From: an uncultured Collinsella sp. | GTDB lineage: Bacteria > Actinomycetota > Coriobacteriia > Coriobacteriales > Coriobacteriaceae | Direction of reading: 5' to 3' | Length of the DNA: 28,827 bases | NCBI GenBank assembly: GCA_958421035.1 | Contig: CATZKS010000009.1 | Coordinates: 1-28,827 of the forward strand | In this document: in pieces, positions 23,063-28,827 of the stretch | Layout: every line of letters starts with the position of its first letter | Position numbering within the stretch: the stretch's first letter is position 1 | The notes under the pieces: generated by a model | Told to the model about the DNA's origin: nothing | The model's input: only the letters and a program-made list of their open reading frames with translations | Database searches by the model: none | Position numbers and translations under genes: made by a program

Positions 23063-23968
23063 ATGATTCAGGACCCCTTTCGTTCGATGATTCGTTCGGA
23101 AGGGGTCCTGCGTTATCGCGACCTTCCGTGGCGCCGTACACGCGATCCGTACATCATTTGGCTTTCTGAGGTTATGTTGCAGCAAACACAGGTGCCGCGC
23201 GTGGAGACGCGTATGCCGGCGTGGCTCGATCGCTTTCCGACTGTTCAGGCGCTCGCTCAGGCTGTCCCTTCCGATGTCTTGGATGCGTGGCAGGGGATGG
23301 GCTATAATCGCCGCGCCTTGGCGCTTCACAGGGCTGCACAGTGCGTTGTAGAGGACTGGGATGGGGAGTTTCCGCGCGAGACGCGTGACTTGGTCGCTCT
23401 GCCCGGCATTGGCCCGGCAACGGCGCAGGGCATCCGTTCGTTTGCGTTTGATCTTCCGGGCGTGTATTTGGAGACCAATGTGCGCACGGTCTTTTTGCAT
23501 CATTTCTTTCCCGATGTGCCGGCCGTTCCCGATCGCGAACTGGTGCCGCTGATTCAAGCCGCCTGTCCGGCGGCCCCCGGTGCGGCGGCGGACGAGATCG
23601 CGTCCTTTGCCGTGCCTCAAGATGATGCCGATACGCCGCGCGCGTGGTATTACGCGTTGCTGGATTACGGCGCGTATCTTAAAAAGACGCTGCCCAATCC
23701 GTCCAGGCGGTCGGCGGGCTATAGTCGTCAGTCCAAGTTTGAGGGCTCGCGTCGCCAAAAGCGCGCCCACATCGTGCGCATGTTGTTGGCGGCGCGTGAT
23801 GGGCAGCCTGCGGGCATTACGGTTGATGAAGCTGTTGCAGGCGTTAACGAGATGGAGACGGCAGCCGGCCGGGAGCCGGTTGAGCGCGAGCTAGTCGCAA
23901 GTATTCTTGCCGATCTGGAGCGCGAGGGCTTTTGCCGCTCCGAGGGCGATCGTTGGCTGAGTGTATAG
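23063..23968 (+). CDS. mutY: MutY-like A/G-specific adenine glycosylase lacking the Fe-S cluster
   Basis: A 301-residue HhH-GPD DNA glycosylase that should remove adenine paired with 8-oxoguanine. LPWRRTRDPY and SEVMLQQTQV (E36, matching catalytic E37 of E. coli MutY) are clear, and the helix-hairpin-helix is at 111-124 (LVALPGIGPATAQG). Two oddities stand out. The catalytic aspartate position (DGNV in E. coli, D138) is glutamate here (ETNV, E137). The four cysteines of the [4Fe-4S] loop are absent, replaced by a basic NPSRRSAGYSRQSKFEGSRRQ segment. The C-terminal NUDIX-like 8-oxoG recognition domain is also missing, replaced by ~60 residues that look like a small helical domain. Cluster-less MutY-type proteins are known. 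AAGGAG precedes the ATG. Confidence 0.85.
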   Translation: MIQDPFRSMIRSEGVLRYRDLPWRRTRDPYIIWLSEVMLQQTQVPRVETRMPAWLDRFPTVQALAQAVPSDVLDAWQGMGYNRRALALHRAAQCVVEDWDGEFPRETRDLVALPGIGPATAQGIRSFAFDLPGVYLETNVRTVFLHHFFPDVPAVPDRELVPLIQAACPAAPGAAADEIASFAVPQDDADTPRAWYYALLDYGAYLKKTLPNPSRRSAGYSRQSKFEGSRRQKRAHIVRMLLAARDGQPAGITVDEAVAGVNEMETAAGREPVERELVASILADLEREGFCRSEGDRWLSV

Positions 23969-24082
23969 CTCGCTCGAATCTGAAGAACAGGATTATAAGG
24001 TTTAAATTCTCGGCTTGAGGGCATCCTAAAGACAAGGCCGCTCAAAGCCTATGGGCGGCATGTGTTGAAGGGAAGTACACCT

Positions 24083-24622
24083 ATGGATTTTGAGAACTCT
24101 CAGACCAAGAAGAACCTCGAGACTGCTTTTGCCGGTGAGTCCCAGGCACACACCAAGTATCGCTACTATGCATCCAAGGCCAAAAAGGACGGCTACGTTC
24201 AGATCTCGAATATCTTTGCCGAGACGGCGGGCAACGAGTCCGAGCATGCCAAGCTGTGGTTTAAGTACCTGCACGACGGTGCCGTTCCGGGCACTCTGGA
24301 CAACCTGCGCGACGCCGCCGCGGGCGAGAACTACGAGTGGACCACGATGTATGACGAGTTTGCCAAGACCGCCGATGAGGAGGGCTTTGCCGAGATCGCC
24401 GAGAAGTTCCGCGGCGTCGGTGCTGTGGAGAAGGCTCACGAGGAGCGCTACAACAAGCTCGTCGAGCGCATCGAGTCGGGCGAGGTGTTTGAGCGCGAGG
24501 GCGTAAAGGTGTGGAAGTGCCTGAACTGCGGGCACCTACACGTTGGTGCCGAGGCGCCTGAGGTGTGCCCGGTGTGTAACCACCCCAAGGCGTACTTTGA
24601 GGAGCAGGTGGTGAACTACTAG
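24083..24622 (+). CDS. rbr: Rubrerythrin
   Basis: A 179-residue peroxide-reducing non-haem iron protein of anaerobes. The ferritin-like domain (~1-135) has E19, E52xxH55, E84 and E116xxH119 as di-iron ligand candidates. The C-terminal rubredoxin-like domain has two CxxC pairs (C146/C149 and C162/C165) that hold the electron-transfer iron. The start at ATG 24083 follows GAAGGGAAG. It lies 114 bases after mutY, with its own leader, and is followed by hairpin element B. Function: detoxifying H2O2 using NADH-linked electron donors, consistent with the neighbouring Rrf2 and MutY genes. Confidence 0.96.
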   Translation: MDFENSQTKKNLETAFAGESQAHTKYRYYASKAKKDGYVQISNIFAETAGNESEHAKLWFKYLHDGAVPGTLDNLRDAAAGENYEWTTMYDEFAKTADEEGFAEIAEKFRGVGAVEKAHEERYNKLVERIESGEVFEREGVKVWKCLNCGHLHVGAEAPEVCPVCNHPKAYFEEQVVNY

Positions 24623-24643
24623 CGCTTGGCGTTGGCATGAGCT

Positions 24644-24729
24644 GGGCCGGGAGGGCGGGATTACCTTCCCTCCCCGCTCACGGCTCCGCAGGGTCGCGTT
24701 GAGGGAAGGTAATCCCGCCCTCCCGGCCC
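24644..24729. repeat. Giant hairpin B: 29-bp perfect inverted repeat
   Basis: Arms 24644-24672 and 24701-24729 are perfectly complementary, with a 28-base loop containing GCTCACGGCTCCGCAGGG. It is the first part of a 158-base element (24644-24801) that recurs in direct orientation at 25582-25739. Confidence 0.9.
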
Positions 24730-24806
24730 GCTTTGGGTCGTCGCGTGCTCGCTACAGAAAAGCTGATTAGAAGTTTGTGTGCCGCCCCTTTTGGGCGGCA
24801 CGTTTT
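24730..24806 (+). terminator. Conserved tail of element B with intrinsic terminator
   Basis: The tail (GTCGTCGCGTGCTCGCTACA at ~24738, then AGAAAAGCTGAT) is shared with element C. It ends in GTGCCGCCC-CTTTT-GGGCGGCAC (24779-24801) and GTTTTG, a plausible terminator for rubrerythrin. Confidence 0.8.
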
Positions 24807-24931
24807 GTATAGGGATTGGGTTGCGGCCATTTGGTTGACGGGGCTTGCTCCGGGTTGGGGCGGCGCCGTTGTTTAGGGGGTACACTGGGTAGCGACTTTT
24901 AGTTTATCTACTACCTGATGGGGTGTTTTTT

Positions 24932-25564
24932 ATGGGCAAGAAGTCTCGGGCTCGGGTTGCTGCGGCGGGAACTCGCAAGGATCCTGGTCGTCGGGTTGCC
25001 GAGGGTAAAAAGGCCGATCGTGCCGAGAAGGACAAGAAAGTCGGCGCGCATGCTCATCCTGAGTGGGCGCCTCATTTGAATTCGGCTAGTGAGGATTTGA
25101 CTGCCAAGTTGTTTACTCTGGTCGAGGTAATTTTGGGCGTGGTGCCCCTTGTGGTTATCGGTTTATTCTTGGCTTCGAAGGACGCCACGAGTGTCGATAA
25201 ACTCACCGAGGTCTTTTCGCAGGACCCCTCGATGGTGGTCTCGTTTATTTCTGCGTGCTTGCAGCCGTTTGTGGCGTACATGCTGTATATGGTCTACCGC
25301 AAATACTGCGAGGGTGATGCGGGCTTTGCCGCCGGTAACCTGATCGGTCTTTTGTGCTCCGAGATCCTACTGCTCAATATCCCGGGCGTCATCGGTACGG
25401 GCATCTTGCTGTGGCGTGTTTGGCGCAACGTTGCCCCGCACTTCGAGAGCTGGTTGTTTGAGCGTCGCTTTGCGGGCGTGGTGGCCGATATTGCGGGCTC
25501 GCTCGTGATTCTAGCCTTGGCGTTTCTGTGCGCCACCGCCGCCCGCGGTCTCGCGGGCATGTAG
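24932..25564 (+). CDS. Membrane protein of unknown function, four predicted spans
   Basis: I do not recognise a family. The 210-residue product begins with ~50 strongly basic residues (GKKSRARVAAAGTRKDPGRR and more), probably cytoplasmic and possibly nucleic-acid or lipid contacting. Four hydrophobic segments follow (~60-82, ~102-124, ~135-165, ~183-208). The ATG at 24932 is preceded by GATGGGG, a weak ribosome site; GTG 24923 is an alternative. A TACACT -10-like box lies at 24881-24886. The gene is bracketed by the two 158-base hairpin elements B and C in direct orientation, so it sits in a cassette-like unit. Confidence 0.7.
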   Translation: MGKKSRARVAAAGTRKDPGRRVAEGKKADRAEKDKKVGAHAHPEWAPHLNSASEDLTAKLFTLVEVILGVVPLVVIGLFLASKDATSVDKLTEVFSQDPSMVVSFISACLQPFVAYMLYMVYRKYCEGDAGFAAGNLIGLLCSEILLLNIPGVIGTGILLWRVWRNVAPHFESWLFERRFAGVVADIAGSLVILALAFLCATAARGLAGM

Positions 25565-25581
25565 TCTGTTCTCACCGACCA

Positions 25582-25667
25582 CGGGGCGCAGGGCGGGGAA
25601 ACCTTTCCCTCTCGCTCACGGCTTCGCAGGGTCGCGCGAGGCAAAGGTTTCCCCGCCCTGCGCTCCG
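25582..25667. repeat. Giant hairpin C: inverted repeat with 21-bp perfect core
   Basis: The core arms 25586-25606 and 25643-25663 are perfectly complementary, extended outward by four pairs (one G-T) to 25582/25667 and inward past one mismatch. The loop GCTCACGGCTTCGCAGGG is nearly identical to that of element B, but the arms differ in sequence, with the differences compensated on the opposite arm. Confidence 0.88.
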
Positions 25668-25744
25668 GCGTTGAGTCGTCGCATGCTCGTTACAGAAAAG
25701 CTGATAATAAGTTTGTGTGCCGCCCCTTTGGGGCGGCACTTTTT
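25668..25744 (+). terminator. Conserved tail of element C with intrinsic terminator
   Basis: The tail closely matches that of B. It ends in a 10-bp perfect stem GTGCCGCCCC-TTT-GGGGCGGCAC (25717-25739) and T5. Confidence 0.82.
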
Positions 25745-25997
25745 GTGTGGGGTCCCTGTCTTCACAATTTCCGTCAAGCTTTTGGTTAGGTTTTGGTCGG
25801 ATGGCGTAAGGGCGGAAGGGCGAAAGATCATTCGATAAAAAAGCTCAAAGAAAGTGCTGGTAGGGGAGTTGTTGAGCTTTTCGACAGTTTTCTGACAAAA
25901 GAATCTTTACGGCTATTGCCGATGATTTCGTTGCCGCGGCTTCGATCGTGCGGGATGCTGGGCGCAAGCGTCGAATGCTCCGATTGAGGAGGCCAAC
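25745..25997 (+). other. Leader region of the small membrane protein gene
   Basis: A 64-codon frame (25793-25987) has no ribosome site or recognisable product and is not called. An inverted repeat AAAAGCTCAA/TTGAGCTTTT (25839-25848 with 25872-25881) lies here and could form a leader hairpin. Confidence 0.4.
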
Positions 25998-26408
25998 ATG
26001 GATCTGTTTCTTGAGACCCCGCAGCAACAAGCCGAGCGCATGTTGCGCCAACAGCAACGGCTTATGGAGATGCAAATGCAAGGGGCGGCCGTCCAGCCTC
26101 CTGCGCAAAACGCCGCACCTGCGGGCGAGGCGGCTCCAGAGGCCTATTCCGTACAGCAAGATTCATATGCGCAGGAGCTTGCGTTCGACAAGCGTCGCGC
26201 GCGTCGCCGTCGCTGGGCCCAGCGCCTGCGTACGTTGGCGATGATCGTGCTGATCCCGTTGGGGCTCGCGGCAATCTTCTTGGCCTCATATGCCCTCACA
26301 TGCATTCTCAACGGCGCCTCGCCCAGCGAGGTGCTTGAGCACTTGGCAGCTCTCGGCCAGCGCCTAGGCGATGTCGTAACAACCATCTGCGCCGGCTGGG
26401 AGAGTTAG
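25998..26408 (+). CDS. Small single-span membrane protein of unknown function
   Basis: No family recognised. The 136-residue product has a Gln/Ala/Met-rich N-terminal half (low complexity, possibly coiled), an Arg-rich patch (KRRARRRRWAQR, ~66-77), one membrane span (~80-102) and a short C-terminal helix. The positive patch ahead of the span suggests the N-terminus is cytoplasmic. The ribosome site GAGGAGG lies 6 bases before the ATG, so translation is credible. Confidence 0.65.
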   Translation: MDLFLETPQQQAERMLRQQQRLMEMQMQGAAVQPPAQNAAPAGEAAPEAYSVQQDSYAQELAFDKRRARRRRWAQRLRTLAMIVLIPLGLAAIFLASYALTCILNGASPSEVLEHLAALGQRLGDVVTTICAGWES

Positions 26409-26530
26409 CGTTTTGATGTATGTGGCACAAATCCATTTGCCCGATTGCCGTGAAGCGCCCGGTGCATGTGGCGGGGTAAGATTGATCGCGGTTTTGATTG
26501 GTGGTCGATTGGGTTTGTTGGGCGGAATCT

Positions 26531-27886
26531 ATGTCTGCTATTGATATCGTGCTTGTTGTGATCGCCTTGGTGGCGGTGGGGATTGCTGTGGCTTGTGCCC
26601 TGCAGCTCAAGGGCCTTCGCGCCGAGCTGCGGGAGCGCGGCGATAGCGGGGCAGAGATGCTGACTGCGCTCGAGCAGGCCAACAACGCGCTCGACACCCT
26701 GAACGTCGCGTTGGCCGAAACCCGCCGCACGGCAAATGCCATCGCGCAGCAGCAGACAACCGATGCGGCCGTAGAGCAGCAACGCTACCTGACCATTGCG
26801 CGCGAGTTCTCGCAGGCTGGCGACCGCATGAACGACCTGCGTCGCGAGACGGCCCAGCAGCTGGGCGCCAACCGCGAAGGCATTGAACACCGTCTGGACA
26901 AAGTACGCGAGACGGTCGATGCCCAGCTGGGCGCCATCCGCAAGGACAACAGCGTGCAGCTCGATCAAATGCGTGCGACGGTGGACGAGAAGCTCTCCCG
27001 CACGCTCAACGATCGCCTGTCGGCATCGTTTAAGCAGGTGAGTGACCAGCTCGAGGCCGTGTACAAGGGGCTGGGCGACATGCAGTCCATCGCCACCGGC
27101 GTAGGCGACCTTAAACGCGTGCTGGGCAATGTAAAAGCGCGCGGCATTTTGGGCGAGGTGCAGCTGGGCGCGATTCTGGCGGATATCCTCACACCCGATC
27201 AGTATCTGGAAAACGTCGCCACCAAACCTGGTGCCTCGGAACGGGTTGAGTTTGCCGTTAAGCTGCCGGTGGACGAGGGCGACCCCGTGCTGCTACCAAT
27301 CGACTCCAAGTTTCCCGGCGATGCGTACGAGCACCTGCTCGACGCGCAAGAGTCGGGTGATGCCGAGGCTGTGGCCACCGCGCGCAAGACGCTCGACGCC
27401 ATGGTGAAGCGCGAGGCCAAGGACATCTGCGAAAAGTACCTGAGCGTGCCCGCGACGACCAATTTTGGCATCATGTTCGTGCCGTTTGAGGGCCTGTATG
27501 CCGAGGTCGTCAGCCGCCCCGGGCTTATCGAGACCCTGGGCCGCGACTATCACGTCAACGTTGCCGGCCCCAGCACCATGGCGGCCATCCTCAATAGCCT
27601 GCAGATGAGCTACCAGACGTTTAAGTTGCAAAAACGCACCGATGACGTGCTGCGCGTGCTTTCCGCCGTCAAGGCCGAGCTGCCACGCTATCAAAAGGCG
27701 CTGCGCCGTGCCCAACAGCAGATCGAGACCGCGGGTAAAACGGTCGAGGGCATTATCACCACACGCACCAACGTTATGGAGCGCAAACTCAAGGATATCG
27801 ACGCGCTGGAAGACGCGCGGGAGATCGACGAGATTTTGGGGCTCACATCCGCAGGCCCGCTCGCAGACCAAAAAGACGAGGACTAG
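26531..27886 (+). CDS. rmuC: RmuC-family DNA recombination protein
   Basis: A 451-residue protein with an N-terminal membrane anchor (~5-25), a long coiled coil (~28-190) and the RmuC nuclease-like domain (~195-410: GILGEVQLGAIL, IDSKFPGDAY, TNFGIMFVPFEGLYAEV, AGPSTMAAILNSLQMSY). RmuC was named from E. coli mutants with altered recombination at short inverted repeats, which is notable beside the giant hairpins of this window. The start at ATG 26531 is chosen because the anchor begins there; GGCGGAATCT gives only a weak ribosome site. A TAAGAT -10-like box is at 26477-26482. A terminator follows. Confidence 0.92.
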   Translation: MSAIDIVLVVIALVAVGIAVACALQLKGLRAELRERGDSGAEMLTALEQANNALDTLNVALAETRRTANAIAQQQTTDAAVEQQRYLTIAREFSQAGDRMNDLRRETAQQLGANREGIEHRLDKVRETVDAQLGAIRKDNSVQLDQMRATVDEKLSRTLNDRLSASFKQVSDQLEAVYKGLGDMQSIATGVGDLKRVLGNVKARGILGEVQLGAILADILTPDQYLENVATKPGASERVEFAVKLPVDEGDPVLLPIDSKFPGDAYEHLLDAQESGDAEAVATARKTLDAMVKREAKDICEKYLSVPATTNFGIMFVPFEGLYAEVVSRPGLIETLGRDYHVNVAGPSTMAAILNSLQMSYQTFKLQKRTDDVLRVLSAVKAELPRYQKALRRAQQQIETAGKTVEGIITTRTNVMERKLKDIDALEDAREIDEILGLTSAGPLADQKDED

Positions 27887-27903
27887 CTGCATCTGACGGC
27901 GGG

Positions 27904-27934
27904 GCGCTCGCGCAAGCACGGCGCGGGCGCTTTT
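27904..27934 (+). terminator. Terminator of rmuC
   Basis: Nine-bp stem GCGCTCGCG/CGCGGGCGC (one T-G pair), 9-base loop, then TTTT. Confidence 0.8.
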
Positions 27935-28009
27935 CGCATCGTGCTTGCCTGAAGTGCGCTTTAGTGTGCAACAATGGCGTTTCGCCCTATCAGACGCGAA
28001 AGGAAGCCC

Positions 28010-28827
28010 ATGTCTCAGAGAAGCACCAGTCCGCTCAAACGCTCCACTGTGCGTCGCACGCTCCGGCGTTTTTGGGATGTCACGCGCACACAGCCGCTGA
28101 TCGTCTTTCTCTCGGTATTCTCGTCGGCGGGCTATATCTTTTTGCTCACGTTTGCCAACACCTACGTGATGGCCCTCATCGTCGACCGCGTCCAAGCGGG
28201 TTCCGTGGCGGGCGATCAAGTATTCGAGGTCTTTGGCCCCTACATTCTGGCGCTCGTGCTCGTTAACCTAGCGGGCCAGATCCTCTCCAAGCTGCAGGAC
28301 TACACCGTCTACAAGCTCGAGATTGCGGGTAACTACCACTTGGCGCGCCTGTGCTTCGACACGCTCTCCAATCAATCCATGACATTTCACACCAGCCGCT
28401 TTGGCGGATCGCTTGTGAGCCAAACGAGCCGTTTTATGAGCGGCTACACGGGTCTGGTGGACGTAACAGTGTATTCGCTCATTCCCACCATCACCTCGGT
28501 TGTCTGCACGGTAGCGGCGCTCGCCCCGGTGGTGCCGACATTTACCGTGATCCTGGTGGGCATTATGGTCGTCTACATCGCGTTTGTCTGGCTTATGTAC
28601 AAGCGCATCATGCCGCTTTCGGCCGCGACGTCCGCCGCTCAGAACAAGCTGTCGGGCGTGCTGTCCGACGCGGTCACGAACATCCTGGCCGTCAAGACTT
28701 GCGGGCGCGAGGACTTTGAGCGCGACCTGTTCGATACCGCCGACCGCGCCGCGCGCGATGCCGAAACGGTTTCGATGCACGCCATGATGCAGCGCAACTT
28801 TACGACCTCGGGCCTTATCGTCATTAC
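28010..28827 (+). CDS. ABC exporter, N-terminal transmembrane part (cut by window end)
   Basis: The frame opens at ATG 28010 behind AAAGGAAG and stays open to the window edge (272 codons), so it has no stop here. Residues ~29-52 and ~75-95 are the first membrane spans, followed by a pair at ~160-210. The segment FHTSRFGGSLVSQTSRFMSGY is typical of the membrane domain of fused ABC exporters (ABC_membrane type). The ATP-binding domain should lie beyond 28827. The substrate (lipid, peptide or drug) cannot be told. It is independent of rmuC, which ends at a terminator. Confidence 0.85.
   Translation, partial: MSQRSTSPLKRSTVRRTLRRFWDVTRTQPLIVFLSVFSSAGYIFLLTFANTYVMALIVDRVQAGSVAGDQVFEVFGPYILALVLVNLAGQILSKLQDYTVYKLEIAGNYHLARLCFDTLSNQSMTFHTSRFGGSLVSQTSRFMSGYTGLVDVTVYSLIPTITSVVCTVAALAPVVPTFTVILVGIMVVYIAFVWLMYKRIMPLSAATSAAQNKLSGVLSDAVTNILAVKTCGREDFERDLFDTADRAARDAETVSMHAMMQRNFTTSGLIVI

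Noticed and set aside
24644..25739. Integron-like gene cassette with attC sites
   Set aside because: The hairpins are perfectly paired and GC-rich, no consistent attC core sites were seen at their ends, and no integrase gene is in the window.
25793..25987. Possible 64-residue small protein
   Set aside because: No ribosome site, no hydrophobic or conserved pattern, and it overlaps an inverted repeat in the leader of the next gene.

Overview
The window looks like chromosomal DNA of a GC-rich, anaerobic, gut-type actinobacterium of the class Coriobacteriia, most likely a Collinsella species. The reasons are the strong C/G third-position bias, a complete arginine deiminase (ADI) locus, LytS/LytTR two-component pairs with the same architecture, an Rrf2 regulator next to rubrerythrin, and dispersed GGGGAC-core repeats. 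The genus call is inference; no 16S or marker search was possible.

Positions 1-8914 hold an elaborate arginine-fermentation locus. The + strand operon arcD-arcA-arcB-arcC (3871-8685) imports arginine in exchange for ornithine, deiminates it to citrulline, splits citrulline to ornithine and carbamoyl phosphate, and makes ATP. Upstream and divergent is a second, diverged arginine-deiminase-family gene (3574-2327) that overlaps a gene for an HTH/S24-type regulator (2334-1678). Further upstream is a second arcC (518-1480). The two arcC copies plus their terminators form a 1,044-bp direct repeat that appears identical (536-1579 and 7741-8784), so the whole locus is bracketed by recombination-prone repeats. 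GGGGAC-core palindromic repeats follow each copy.

Positions 8911-15262 hold a membrane-anchored C39-like cysteine peptidase (- strand), an APC amino-acid permease with a metal-dependent amidohydrolase (peptide or amino-acid derivative catabolism), and a sensor kinase/LytTR regulator pair. Positions 15355-21712 hold a zinc-dependent phospholipase C-like protein, a UMF1/Atg22-like MFS transporter, a glycosyltransferase translationally coupled to a second, paralogous kinase/LytTR pair, and a YfcE/MJ0936-type phosphodiesterase.

Positions 21713-28827 hold a tRNA-Asp, an oxidative-stress group (Rrf2 regulator, Fe-S-free MutY-like glycosylase, rubrerythrin), two membrane proteins of unknown function, rmuC, and the start of an ABC exporter cut by the window edge. 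This part contains three very long GC-rich hairpins (21868-22010, 24644-24729, 25582-25667) whose arms differ between copies yet stay almost perfectly self-complementary. Two of them belong to 158-bp direct repeats that bracket a single membrane-protein gene. These hairpins, the duplicated arcC bracket and the paired deiminase paralogues are the features least explained by ordinary annotation.
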